Notes under the pieces: generated by a model
The model's database searches: none
The model's input: only the letters and a program-made list of their open reading frames with translations
What the model was told of the DNA's origin: nothing
Assembly: GCF_003664185.1 (NCBI RefSeq)
Contig: NZ_RCCS01000009.1
Location: forward strand, 1-64,000
DNA: 64,000 bases
Source of the DNA: Tenacibaculum discolor
GTDB lineage: Bacteria > Bacteroidota > Bacteroidia > Flavobacteriales > Flavobacteriaceae
Direction of reading: 5' to 3'
Shown: piece after piece, positions 44,078 to 52,912 of the stretch
Numbering within the stretch: the first letter of the stretch is position 1
Layout of the letters: each line of letters opens with the position of its first letter
Program-made: the position numbers and the translations under genes

Positions 44078-46225
44078 TTATAGGTTATTTTTAATAAAGT
44101 TAGTCATTTTAGTATATAGGTGTAAACGAGTGTTTCCTCCATAAATACCATGATTTTTATCTGGATACATACCCCATTCAAATTGTTTATTTGCCTGAAT
44201 TAAAGCTTCAGCCATTCTATAAGCATTTTGAACATGCACATTATCATCTCCTGTTCCGTGAATTAACAAATATTTTCCTTTTAATAATTCTGGATAATTT
44301 AAAGGTGAATTGTCATCATATCCTGCTGGATTTTCCTCTGGTGTACGCATGTAACGTTCTGTATAAATAGAATCATAAAAACGCCATGTAGTAACTGGTG
44401 CCACTGCTATTGCTGCGGCAAACACGTCATTTCCTTTTAATAAACAGTTAGTACTCATATGACCTCCAAAAGACCATCCCCAAATACCTATCCTATTCTC
44501 ATCAACATATGGTAATTTTGCTAACTCTTTAGCTACAGAGATTTGGTCTTCAGTTTCATACTTCACCAAATTCATATAAGTAACTTTCTTAAAATCACGT
44601 CCTTTAAAACCTGTTCCTCTACCATCAACACAAACAACGATATAACCATTTTGTGCTAACATTTGATGCCAATAATCATTAGAACTATTCCAACTGTTTT
44701 TTACATTTTGAGAACCTGGTCCAGAATATTGATACATTAAAACTGGGTACTTTTTATTTGCATCAAAATTTGCAGGCTTAATAGTGTACATATTTAAGTC
44801 GTTTCCGTTAACATTAATTGTAGAAAACTCTTTTTTACTTAAATTATATCCTGCAATAGTTTCTTTTAAAGCTGCGTTATCTTTTATAGTTTTTAATACC
44901 TTCCCTTCATCGTTTCTTAGCGTATACACAGGAGGTGTATTTACATCTGAAAAAGTATTAATGAAGTAATGCATGTTTTTACTAAAAGAAGCATTATTTG
45001 TTCCTGAAGCGTTACTTAACAATTTTTTATTATTTCCATCTAAAGAAATACTGTATACTCCTCTGTTAATAGATCCATTTTCTACTGATTGATAGTAAAT
45101 AGTTTTCTTGTCAGCATTGTATCCGTAGTAAGAAGTAACTTCCCAGTTTCCTTTAGTTACTTGATTCAATAACTTACCGTCCTTATCATAGTGATAAATG
45201 TGGTTGTATCCATCTTTTTCACTTGTCCAAATAAAACTATTATCGTCTAAAAAAGTTAAATCATCTGTAATATCTACATAAGCTTTGTCAGTTTCATTTA
45301 AAACTACAGAGCTATTAAAAGTAGTCGCATCAACAAAATACATTTTTAAATCATTTTGATGACGGTTTAATGTTCTAACTGCTAAAATATTTGGATTGTT
45401 TGTCCAGTTAATTCTTGGAATGTATTCATAGTCTCCAACTCTAATTTCTGCAGTTTTGTTCGTTTCTAATGAAAATATACGTAATGCTACTTTCGCATTT
45501 TCTTCACCAGCCTTTGGATATTTGAACACATGCTGTGTTGGGTATTTTCCTTTTCCATATACGTCCATTGAAAAAGTTTTAACTTTACTTTCATCAAAAC
45601 GTAAATATGCTAAGTTTTTACTGTCTTTACTCCATTCAAATGCTTTTACGAAACCAAATTCTTCTTCATAAACCCAATCTGTAATACCGTTAATGATTTC
45701 ATTCTTTTTACCACTATTGGTAATTTGAATTACCACATTGGCATCTGAATAATCTTTAATAAATAAATTGTTGTCTTTAGCGTATGCTATTTTTTTACTA
45801 TCAGGAGAAAAAGTTGGTTCTTGAATATCTATACCAATTAAGTCTAATGATTTTTTAGCAATATCATACACATAAAATGTACCTAAATATGAGTGACGGA
45901 AAATTTGTTTGAAGTTTGTTCCTAAAATTAATTTAGTTTCATCATTATTAAAACTATATGATTGAAAATATTTTAATCCAGCTAAATCTTTACTATCAAC
46001 TATCGTTGCAACTTTTTCTAATGTTTCATAACTGTACTTATCTACAGTAGAACTTCCATTTTCATAATTCAATAGTGAATAAAAATCTCCATTCATAGAG
46101 TTTAAAGAGTTCATATAATCGGCTCTAAACGTGCCTTTTTTCCATATATCCTCTAAAGAAATATCTTTTTTTTGAGCTTGTACTAGCGAAGATATTCCTA
46201 TAAACAATAATAATATTTTCTTCAT
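44078..46225 (-). CDS. Dipeptidyl peptidase IV-like S9 peptidase
   Basis: Periplasmic serine peptidase that removes N-terminal dipeptides, often Xaa-Pro. 715 residues from the ATG at 46225 (MKKILLLFIGISSLVQAQ, a clear signal peptide). The upstream 60 codons in frame lack family similarity. N-terminal beta-propeller (DPPIV_N) includes DWVYEEEFGFV, whose Glu pair binds the free N-terminus. The catalytic triad is Ser in GWSFGGHMS, Asp in HGTGDDNVH and His in DKNHGIYGG. First gene of an operon with a POT transporter. Confidence 0.95.
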   Translation of the reverse strand: MKKILLLFIGISSLVQAQKKDISLEDIWKKGTFRADYMNSLNSMNGDFYSLLNYENGSSTVDKYSYETLEKVATIVDSKDLAGLKYFQSYSFNNDETKLILGTNFKQIFRHSYLGTFYVYDIAKKSLDLIGIDIQEPTFSPDSKKIAYAKDNNLFIKDYSDANVVIQITNSGKKNEIINGITDWVYEEEFGFVKAFEWSKDSKNLAYLRFDESKVKTFSMDVYGKGKYPTQHVFKYPKAGEENAKVALRIFSLETNKTAEIRVGDYEYIPRINWTNNPNILAVRTLNRHQNDLKMYFVDATTFNSSVVLNETDKAYVDITDDLTFLDDNSFIWTSEKDGYNHIYHYDKDGKLLNQVTKGNWEVTSYYGYNADKKTIYYQSVENGSINRGVYSISLDGNNKKLLSNASGTNNASFSKNMHYFINTFSDVNTPPVYTLRNDEGKVLKTIKDNAALKETIAGYNLSKKEFSTINVNGNDLNMYTIKPANFDANKKYPVLMYQYSGPGSQNVKNSWNSSNDYWHQMLAQNGYIVVCVDGRGTGFKGRDFKKVTYMNLVKYETEDQISVAKELAKLPYVDENRIGIWGWSFGGHMSTNCLLKGNDVFAAAIAVAPVTTWRFYDSIYTERYMRTPEENPAGYDDNSPLNYPELLKGKYLLIHGTGDDNVHVQNAYRMAEALIQANKQFEWGMYPDKNHGIYGGNTRLHLYTKMTNFIKNNL

Positions 46226-46337
46226 CTTAAGTTGTTGTTTATCTAAAAAGTTTGCCAAGTTTACGGAAAAATAGCCAAAAATCCCCTCAAAAAAATCATA
46301 AAAACCAAATAACATAACCATTTTAACAGGATTCACG

Positions 46338-46345
46338 TATCTTTG
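46338..46345 (+). promoter_or_regulatory. -7 box of the HMG-CoA reductase operon
   Basis: TATCTTTG, 22 bases before the ATG at 46368. The -33 region is poor. The 142-base divergent gap is shared with the DPP-IV gene. Confidence 0.6.
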
Positions 46346-46367
46346 AACCATCAAAAATGAATTGAGA

Positions 46368-48101
46368 ATGTCTAAAACGATCTCTGGTTTTTCTAAACTT
46401 ACCAAAGAAGAAAAAATAGACTGGTTGGCAAAAACTTACTTTAATAATCAACCAGAAATTATACAAACTATTACGCAATATTGGAATGTAGATGATAAGC
46501 TACAACAATTGCATGATGATTTTATTGAAAATACCATTTCTAACTTTTATATGCCTTACGGTATTGCTCCTAATTTTATTATTAACGGACGTAGTTATGT
46601 AATACCAATGGTAGTTGAAGAAAGCTCTGTAGTTGCTGCTGCTTCTTTAGTTGCAAAGTTTTGGAGTACTCGTGGTGGATTTAAAACTGAAGTAATCTCT
46701 ACCAACAAAATCGGCCAAGTACATTTTATGTATGCTGGTGATAAAAATGAGTTAGAAAACTATTTTAACCGACAAAAAACTGAATTATATGCAGCCACGG
46801 CACCCATAACTAAGAACATGGAAAAGCGCGGTGGTGGAATTTTAGATATTCAATTAGTTGATAAAACTGATAAACTTGCAAACTACTATCAATTACATGT
46901 TACGTTTGAAACAAAAGATAGTATGGGGGCTAACTTCATTAACTCTTGCTTAGAAGCTATTGCAAAAGCTTTTAGAAAAGATGATATTGAAATTGTAATG
47001 AGTATTCTTTCTAACTATGTTCCTGAATGTTTAGTTAGAGCTGAAGTGAGCTGTAAAGTAGAAGAGTTAGGTGGAAAGAACCCTGAAAAGTTTGCTCAAA
47101 AATTTGAACAAGCTGTTAAAATAGCTGAAATAGAACCTTACCGTGCAGTAACCCATAATAAAGGAATTATGAACGGAATTGATGCCGTTGTACTTGCTAC
47201 TGGTAATGACTTTAGAGCAATTGAAGCTGGTGCACATGCATATGCTTCTAAAGATGGACAATATAAAAGCCTAACACACTGTGAAGTAAAAGACGGTATT
47301 TTTAGGTTTTGGATTGAAATCCCTTTAGCATTGGGAACTGTTGGTGGTTTAACTGCTTTACACCCGATGGCTAAATTATCGTTAGACATGATGCAAAAAC
47401 CAAGTGCACGCACCTTAATGCAAATTATTGCTGCTGCTGGTTTAGCTCAAAATTTTGCTGCTTTACGTGCCTTAACAACCAAAGGAATTCAACATGGGCA
47501 TATGAAAATGCACTTGATGAATATCTTAAATCAGCATAAAGCAACCAATGAAGAAAAGGAAGCTGTGGTAGCTTATTTTGATGACAGAACTGCCTCACAT
47601 AGTGCTGTGGTAGAAAAATTAAACGAATTACGTAAACCCAAAGTACAATGGGTAGATTTTTTAAATGAGGAAGAAGTACGTAGTACACTTGCTAATTTAA
47701 AAACTGATGCAAAACCTTTATTTGGAAAAATGAATGGACAGCAAATGGTGGAGCACGTAAGTGCAGTAACTCAAATAGCTAATGGAAACTGGAATGTCGA
47801 CATTTATGTTTCTGATGAGAAGTCAGCTAGAAGAAAACCGTTTTTAAATTCTGATAGTGAATTACAAATCGGATTTAAAGCTCCATTTTTATCAGAAGAC
47901 CCTACTCCATTAAAGTTTAATTCTATGGAAGAAGCTGTTGATGATTTAATCGAACAAGTACAATATTTTGAAACTGTTTTCAATGAAAATCCAAACAGAA
48001 AGGTAGTACACCCATTTTTTGGTGAGCTAGATTATGAATATTGGAAAAAATTCCAAGTAAAACATTTCACACATCACTTTAAACAATTTGGATTAGTATA
48101 A
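46368..48101 (+). CDS. mvaA: HMG-CoA reductase (class II) with extra C-terminal domain
   Basis: Reduces HMG-CoA to mevalonate. 577 residues from ATG 46368 (MSKTISGF); TTG 46362 is rejected. Residues 1 to about 430 are a class II HMGR. Glu of VVEES (83-85), Lys265 in HNKGIMNG, Asp281 in ATGNDFRA and His378 in HGHMKMH stand where the catalytic residues belong. Residues about 445-577 form an additional domain (LFGKMNGQQMVEHVSA ... HPFFGELDYEYWKKF, then a His-rich HFTHHFKQF) resembling DUF1569/DinB-like proteins. Overlaps the kinase gene by one base (TAATG). Used here for biosynthesis, given the mevalonate genes downstream. Confidence 0.95.
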   Translation: MSKTISGFSKLTKEEKIDWLAKTYFNNQPEIIQTITQYWNVDDKLQQLHDDFIENTISNFYMPYGIAPNFIINGRSYVIPMVVEESSVVAAASLVAKFWSTRGGFKTEVISTNKIGQVHFMYAGDKNELENYFNRQKTELYAATAPITKNMEKRGGGILDIQLVDKTDKLANYYQLHVTFETKDSMGANFINSCLEAIAKAFRKDDIEIVMSILSNYVPECLVRAEVSCKVEELGGKNPEKFAQKFEQAVKIAEIEPYRAVTHNKGIMNGIDAVVLATGNDFRAIEAGAHAYASKDGQYKSLTHCEVKDGIFRFWIEIPLALGTVGGLTALHPMAKLSLDMMQKPSARTLMQIIAAAGLAQNFAALRALTTKGIQHGHMKMHLMNILNQHKATNEEKEAVVAYFDDRTASHSAVVEKLNELRKPKVQWVDFLNEEEVRSTLANLKTDAKPLFGKMNGQQMVEHVSAVTQIANGNWNVDIYVSDEKSARRKPFLNSDSELQIGFKAPFLSEDPTPLKFNSMEEAVDDLIEQVQYFETVFNENPNRKVVHPFFGELDYEYWKKFQVKHFTHHFKQFGLV

Positions 48102-49027
48102 TGCGACACTATTCTAACGGAAAATTATTACTCACTGGAGAATATGTTGTTTTGGATGGTGCAACCTCATTAGCTGTTCCTACTAAGTTTGGGCAAGATT
48201 TAATTATTGAACCCATCAAGGAACCTCAACTTATCTGGGGAAGTTTTACACATACTGGAGAATGTTGGTTCGAGGCTTCTTTTGATTTACCAAAACTAAG
48301 ATTAACATCCGCAACGTTTAATTCAGACAAAGAAGGAAGTGCTGAATTTATTGCTGAGACTTTACGAGATATTTTACAAGAAGCAAAACGTTTAAATCAA
48401 GAATTTTTAAATACTGAGCACGGTTTTATTGTAAAAACTAACTTGACTTTTCCACAAAACTGGGGATTAGGAAGTTCATCAACCTTAATTAACAATATTG
48501 CTACTTGGGCAAACGTGAATCCGTTTACTTTACTTTGGAATGCTTTTTCTGGTAGTGGTTACGATATTGCTTGTGCTAAATACAACACACCAATTTTATA
48601 TCAACTAAAAGAAAAACAGCCTATTGTTGAAGAAGTTAATTTTAAACCTAGTTTTTCTGAAGAGTTATTTTTTATTCATTTGAATCAAAAACAAAATAGT
48701 AGAGAAGGAATTGCTCACTATAAAAAACATAGAGTAGAAGCTAAAACATTAATTCCTGAAATTGACAACTTAACTCAAGAGTTTTTAAAAGCTAAAACTT
48801 CCAAAGACCTGGATAAAATTATCATTGAACATGAGCAAATCATTAGCTCAATTACAAAGCAAGTCACTGTAAAAGAGAGATTGTTTTCTGATTATTTTGG
48901 TGAAGTAAAAAGTTTAGGAGCTTGGGGTGGTGATTTTATTTTAGCTACTGGAAACGAAGACACAATAAGTTATTTTAAACAAAAAGGATTCGACACTGTT
49001 CTTTCGTATAAAGAAATGATTTTATAA
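48101..49027 (+). CDS. GYDIA-type GHMP kinase, candidate phosphomevalonate kinase
   Basis: 308-residue small-molecule kinase of the GHMP superfamily. Motif 1 is NGKLLLTGEYVVLDG. Motif 2 is NWGLGSSSTL (ATP loop). A family-defining SGYDIACAK follows. Motif 3 is SLGAWGGDFILATG. Coupled to HMG-CoA reductase upstream (TAATG) and to the flavoprotein downstream (TAATG). Mevalonate kinase and the decarboxylase are accounted for elsewhere in this window, so this kinase most likely does the remaining phosphorylation of 5-phosphomevalonate. That assignment is inference from context. Confidence 0.88.
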   Translation: MRHYSNGKLLLTGEYVVLDGATSLAVPTKFGQDLIIEPIKEPQLIWGSFTHTGECWFEASFDLPKLRLTSATFNSDKEGSAEFIAETLRDILQEAKRLNQEFLNTEHGFIVKTNLTFPQNWGLGSSSTLINNIATWANVNPFTLLWNAFSGSGYDIACAKYNTPILYQLKEKQPIVEEVNFKPSFSEELFFIHLNQKQNSREGIAHYKKHRVEAKTLIPEIDNLTQEFLKAKTSKDLDKIIIEHEQIISSITKQVTVKERLFSDYFGEVKSLGAWGGDFILATGNEDTISYFKQKGFDTVLSYKEMIL

Positions 49028-50235
49028 TGAAAAAAGTAGTTATTATAGGTGGTGGAGCAGCAGGTTATTTTACTGCAATAAATGCAAAAGAGCTCAATCC
49101 TGAATTAGACATTACAATTCTCGAAAAAGGAAAAGAGGTTTTACAAAAGGTGAAGATTTCTGGTGGAGGTCGCTGTAATGTTACTCATGCTTGTTTTGAA
49201 CCCAAAGAACTAACAAAATTCTACCCAAGGGGTGAAAAAGAACTACTTGGCCCATTTCATAAATTTATGACTGGTGATACTTTTGAATGGTTTGAAAATC
49301 GTGGAGTTCCTTTAAAAATTGAAGCAGATAATCGAGTATTTCCTGAAGCTAACACTTCTCAAGCTATCATAGATTGCTTTCAAGATGCTGTTGATAACCT
49401 CGGAATTAAAGTGTTGAAAAACCATGGTGTAAACGCTATTTATCAACAAGATGAAAAGTGGGTTATTAACACTAAAAACCAAGATTTTGAAGCTGATTTT
49501 GTGATCGTTGCTGCAGGAAGCAGTAAAAAAGTGTGGGATTTATGTAAAACCCTAGACCATACTATTATAGCACCTGTTCCTTCTTTATTTACTTTTAACA
49601 TAAAAGACAAACGAATTATTGATTTAGGCGGAATTTCGGTACCGAATGCAGAAGTTACCCTTGTTGGAACTAATTTAGAAAGCTCTGGCCCATTATTAAT
49701 CACCCACTGGGGATTAAGTGGTCCTGCTATTTTAAAACTATCTGCTTTTGGTGCTCGTATTTTAGCTGATAAAAATTACCAATACAACGTACACGTAAAT
49801 TGGTTAGGACTAGATACTAATACTGTTCTCGAAAAGTTGCAAGGACTAAAGAAGTCACAGGCTAAAAAACAGGTGTTTTTAAAATCACCTTTTAGCGACA
49901 TTCCACGTCGTTTATGGGAACGATTGGTTACAGCTTCAGAAATAAGCAACCATCAAAATTGGGCTGATATCAGTAACAAACAGCTTCAAAACTTAGCAAA
50001 TGAGCTTACCAAAGGGTTATTTAATGCTAATGGACGTACTACTTTTAAAGAAGAGTTTGTTACCGCTGGCGGTGTGGATTTAAAGGAAATTAATTTCAAA
50101 CGTTTTGAAAGTAAAAAACACCCAAATTTATTCTTTGTGGGTGAAGTATTAAATATTGATGCCGTTACTGGAGGCTTCAACTTTCAAAATGCGTGGACAG
50201 GCGGTTATATTTGTGCAATGGCTATTGCCGAGTAA
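49027..50235 (+). CDS. HI0933-like NAD(P)/FAD-dependent oxidoreductase
   Basis: 402 residues with an N-terminal dinucleotide-binding GGGAAGYFTAIN, the family motif VKISGGGRCNVTHA, and a C-terminal VTAGGVDLKEI plus FFVGEVLNIDAVTGGFNFQNAWTGG. It belongs to the HI0933/YhiN/BaiN flavoprotein family, whose physiological substrates are mostly unknown. One-base overlap with the kinase gene. Confidence 0.93.
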   Translation: MKKVVIIGGGAAGYFTAINAKELNPELDITILEKGKEVLQKVKISGGGRCNVTHACFEPKELTKFYPRGEKELLGPFHKFMTGDTFEWFENRGVPLKIEADNRVFPEANTSQAIIDCFQDAVDNLGIKVLKNHGVNAIYQQDEKWVINTKNQDFEADFVIVAAGSSKKVWDLCKTLDHTIIAPVPSLFTFNIKDKRIIDLGGISVPNAEVTLVGTNLESSGPLLITHWGLSGPAILKLSAFGARILADKNYQYNVHVNWLGLDTNTVLEKLQGLKKSQAKKQVFLKSPFSDIPRRLWERLVTASEISNHQNWADISNKQLQNLANELTKGLFNANGRTTFKEEFVTAGGVDLKEINFKRFESKKHPNLFFVGEVLNIDAVTGGFNFQNAWTGGYICAMAIAE

Positions 50236-50244
50236 GTAAAAAAA

Positions 50245-50289
50245 TCATTTCGAACAAAGTTTTAAGAGTTCTTTCTTCGTTCGAAATGA
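50245..50289. repeat. Dispersed inverted repeat, complete copy
   Basis: TCATTTCGAAC (50245-50255) and GTTCGAAATGA (50279-50289) form an 11-bp perfect stem, with an inner AAAG / CTTT pairing. It lies between two convergent genes and may also stop transcription. A truncated copy is at 35830-35857. Confidence 0.65.
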
Positions 50290-50300
50290 CTTTACTTTTT

Positions 50301-50603
50301 TTAGTCTTCGTCTTCTCCTTCTTCTTCGTAGCAGTTAAAAATGATTGAGTATCCATACTCTACAGCTTCTTCATACAATTCTTTTTGCTCATCATCTTCT
50401 ACATCATTAATTGAATCTAACGTAAAATATTCGTCTTCTATTTCTACTACTTTCCAATCTTCATTTTTGATGTAAAATTTTGCTAATCGCATAGCTCCTT
50501 CAATATCTTTATAATCGATATATAAGCTTACGTAAGCTCCGATAACTTCATCGTAATGTTCAGAAGATTTTTTAGGTTTTGCTAAGGCATTAATTAAAAA
50601 CAT
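50301..50603 (-). CDS. Small acidic protein, unknown
   Basis: 100 residues, helical, with an acidic C-terminus (EEEGEDED). No domain is recognised. It lies 23 bases after the next minus-strand gene, so the two are probably co-transcribed. Codon use matches its neighbours and the frame is clean, which supports a real gene. Confidence 0.65.
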   Translation of the reverse strand: MFLINALAKPKKSSEHYDEVIGAYVSLYIDYKDIEGAMRLAKFYIKNEDWKVVEIEDEYFTLDSINDVEDDEQKELYEEAVEYGYSIIFNCYEEEGEDED

Positions 50604-50626
50604 AGATCTATTTTTTTTGTGTTATT

Positions 50627-50857
50627 TTATGCTAACTCTCCTCTATGAGGCTTTAATGCATCTCTAAAGGTTTTCATGTATTCCTCATCAACCACAATAA
50701 AAGCAATGGTGTGCATTTCGTTTAAAGATACAAAATTTACTTCATGATAAGGCAAACTATCTATCTGAGTAAATTCTTTTAAATGTATACAGTGGTGTTT
50801 TGCTGTTTCCAATCCATCTGGACCTTTAAAATCCCAAATCAGTTTAATTTTTCTCAT
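50627..50857 (-). CDS. Small conserved-looking protein, unknown
   Basis: 76 residues (start MRKIKLIWDFKGPDG). It contains two His in KHHCIHLKEF, a Glu-His pair in NEMHTIAFIV and ends in KPHRGELA. It has no membrane segment. The His/Cys content could bind metal, but no family is recognised. Preceded by the terminator of the TPR gene. Confidence 0.65.
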   Translation of the reverse strand: MRKIKLIWDFKGPDGLETAKHHCIHLKEFTQIDSLPYHEVNFVSLNEMHTIAFIVVDEEYMKTFRDALKPHRGELA

Positions 50858-50862
50858 AAAAC

Positions 50863-50898
50863 AAAAATACCCATTTCTATTTTAGAAATAGGTATTTT
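50863..50898 (-). terminator. Terminator after the TPR/DUF6624 gene
   Basis: On the minus strand AATACCTATTTCT pairs with AGAAATGGGTATT (one mismatch) and five Ts follow. Confidence 0.8.
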
Positions 50899-50916
50899 AC
50901 AACTAGATTGACTGTT

Positions 50917-51822
50917 TTACTTTTGTTTTACATTCCAAGTATAATTAATCTTTCTTTTTAAATATTCTTTTAAAGGCTCTAAACCAATCTCTTTTCTTCT
51001 TTTATCTACATATTCAGGATTTTCTATGGGAAACGGCTCTAATTTTCTTTTATCATTATAACGAAACTGCATTCCAAACAACTGTTTTCTTCCTGTATTC
51101 ACTAATATTCTATCTTGAATTTTTGCATACTCCAAACAGCTTCCTTCTTTGTTTATACAAGCCTTTTTTATTTGAGGAAGATACTTAATTCTAACAGCTT
51201 CATCTTGATGGTGGTTTATAATTAGAAGTGGACTATCAGCAGCTAACTTCCCTACAGAACTATATGTTGGCCAACCATTTTCTAAAATTAGCTTTTCCAT
51301 TTCATTAAAATTTCCATTTCCAATCTCTTTTTTCATTTGAGCTATAGGATAATACCAATGAGGTGCTTCACCATTTTTCATAAAGTATCGCTTCGCCATA
51401 TCTAACTGATAATCTAAAGCCTGATCTTTCATTATCAATCTTAATAGTTTCAGTACATACTCTGGTTTCTGTAAACTTCCATTTTGCTTTTGGTATTTTT
51501 CCAACTGTTGTCTTTCTATCATCTCCCACCTTTTATCTGAAGTAAGCGCATATAAATCATTATCTGCTAAAGCCCATAAAGAATTGTCTTTATTTAACAC
51601 TATATTCAAATAATGAAAGGCACTATCTTTTTTATACTGAATAGCATATGCACAAGCTAAATTATATGTGTTATCTTGATTATTTGGATTCTTTTGATAT
51701 ATCTCTTTATAAGCTTTAATTGCTTCATTTAACCTACCTCCACTTCTTAACTTATCTCCTTTATTTTGCCCTAAAACAGCAAGTGAAATAAAAACTGTTA
51801 GTAAAAATAACTTCTCCTTCAT
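50917..51822 (-). CDS. Exported TPR protein with DUF6624-like domain
   Basis: 301 residues: signal peptide (to about 19), two TPR-like repeats (about 20-90, GGRLNEAIKAYKEIYQKNPN), then a C-terminal region matching DUF6624 (NGWPTYSSVGKLAADSPLLI, HHQDEAVRIKYLPQI, LVNTGRKQLFGMQF, YVDKRRKEIGLEPLKEYL). Function unknown. Four bases downstream of a tiny TolQ-like gene, so the two belong together. Confidence 0.78.
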   Translation of the reverse strand: MKEKLFLLTVFISLAVLGQNKGDKLRSGGRLNEAIKAYKEIYQKNPNNQDNTYNLACAYAIQYKKDSAFHYLNIVLNKDNSLWALADNDLYALTSDKRWEMIERQQLEKYQKQNGSLQKPEYVLKLLRLIMKDQALDYQLDMAKRYFMKNGEAPHWYYPIAQMKKEIGNGNFNEMEKLILENGWPTYSSVGKLAADSPLLIINHHQDEAVRIKYLPQIKKACINKEGSCLEYAKIQDRILVNTGRKQLFGMQFRYNDKRKLEPFPIENPEYVDKRRKEIGLEPLKEYLKRKINYTWNVKQK

Positions 51823-51826
51823 TTTC

Positions 51827-52180
51827 TTATTTTTTAAATATTAATGGAGTTGCTAAGCCGTTAATTATAATAGCTATTACAACACCTAATGTTGGCGTAA
51901 TTAACGTGTTGGCTAAACCTCCAAAAAGTAAATTACTCGCAATACCTCCAGATTTAGAAATAAAATAAAAGCTATGTACCCCCCCTAACAACAAAGAAAA
52001 GGCACTAATTAGCAAACTCCAGCTCACTAATTTTTTTAGCTTTAGATTATATTTTTCTTGAGTTTCTTTTTGTTTTAGCTTCTTAAAAAAATAGATTAAT
52101 GCTATACTTAGAAAAGTATATAAAATAATCACAAATTTTAAATCTCCATTGGCTAAAAAATCTAATAATGGCATTCTCAT
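51827..52180 (-). CDS. Minimal TolQ/MotA-like membrane protein
   Basis: 117 residues with three membrane segments (about 14-33, 50-70 and 88-112). The last two carry a glycine pattern (LLLGGVHSFYFISKSGG and FGGLANTLITPTLGVVIAIIING) that resembles helices 2-3 of TolQ/ExbB/MotA proton channels (the GLAxALxTTxxGLxVAIP region). It lacks the large cytoplasmic loop of those proteins. An alternative start is ATG 52174. Confidence 0.6.
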   Translation of the reverse strand: MRMPLLDFLANGDLKFVIILYTFLSIALIYFFKKLKQKETQEKYNLKLKKLVSWSLLISAFSLLLGGVHSFYFISKSGGIASNLLFGGLANTLITPTLGVVIAIIINGLATPLIFKK

Positions 52181-52276
52181 AATATTATATTTTATTGTTT
52201 ATAAGTTTTAAACACAGACATTATTTATTCTAACTCTACTATGTTATTCATTAACAACAACACATAATAAACTTAG

Positions 52277-52299
52277 AGAACATTTGTGTTCTTTTTTTA
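52277..52299 (+). terminator. Plus-oriented hairpin with T-run in a minus-strand operon
   Basis: AGAACA and TGTTCT form a 6-bp stem followed by seven Ts on the plus strand, opposite to the flanking genes. It lies in the 157-base gap between the two TolQ-like genes. It could end an antisense transcript. A short stem may also occur by chance. Confidence 0.3.
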
Positions 52300-52337
52300 T
52301 ACGATGTAGTAAACGTTAGTGGGTTTTAGTTATTAGT

Positions 52338-52700
52338 TTAAGATTTTTCCTTTAACATCAATATCAAGACTCCTAATCTAGCAATTAAAAAAACTAACAT
52401 TCCAAAAGACGGGGCTAACAAACCTATTTTTAAACCTGCTGCTAAAACAGGAGTTGCTATATCTCCTTGCATTGAACTAATATTATCAAACACACCAATT
52501 AACCCAAAAAACAACCCTAAAAACCCATAGACTAAAGCGAATAAACTTATATGCTTCAGTAAATTAATTGTTTTACCATTACTATCTTCCTTTAAGAATA
52601 GTTTTAATATCAATGCTATACAAATTAATAGCATTAACAGTATTGGATACATAAACATTGATCCTCCTTCATTTAAAAGGTTTGAGAATAAGAATTTCAT
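52338..52700 (-). CDS. Minimal TolQ/MotA-like membrane protein, second copy
   Basis: 120 residues. The N-terminus NEGGSMFMYPILLML resembles the start of ExbB/TolQ (EGGxxFMYPI). After a very short loop come two helices with GFLGLFFGLIGVFDNIS and VLAAGLKIGLLAPSFGMLVFLIA, matching channel helices 2-3. The long cytoplasmic loop is missing. Distantly similar to the 51827-52180 protein, same strand, and divergent from a LytS/LytTR pair. Confidence 0.65.
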   Translation of the reverse strand: MKFLFSNLLNEGGSMFMYPILLMLLICIALILKLFLKEDSNGKTINLLKHISLFALVYGFLGLFFGLIGVFDNISSMQGDIATPVLAAGLKIGLLAPSFGMLVFLIARLGVLILMLKEKS

Positions 52701-52729
52701 AATTTTAATTTTTAAAGTTATTTACAACA

Positions 52730-52737
52730 CAAACCTA
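52730..52737 (-). promoter_or_regulatory. -7 box of the TolQ-like operon
   Basis: TAGGTTTG on the minus strand, 29 bases before the ATG. The -33 region is poor. It lies in the divergent gap with the LytS-type kinase gene. Confidence 0.45.
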
Positions 52738-52912
52738 TGTTTATAATTCATTTGAGTTTTGTAATATCGACAGTACCTCTTTTCTGTTCCTCAAACGACA
52801 TATTAAATTCCCTTTTCAACCAAATAACAGAAAACCGTTGTTCGTCTACAATTTCAGGGATTTTACCGCAAAAACCTATCTCTTTCTTCAAAAAATAAGA
52901 TATTGCAACTTA

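Noticed and set aside
46226..46405. N-terminal extension of the DPP-IV-like peptidase by 60 residues
   Set aside because: A normal signal peptide starts at ATG 46225. The extension would place it internally and runs into the divergent HMG-CoA reductase gene.
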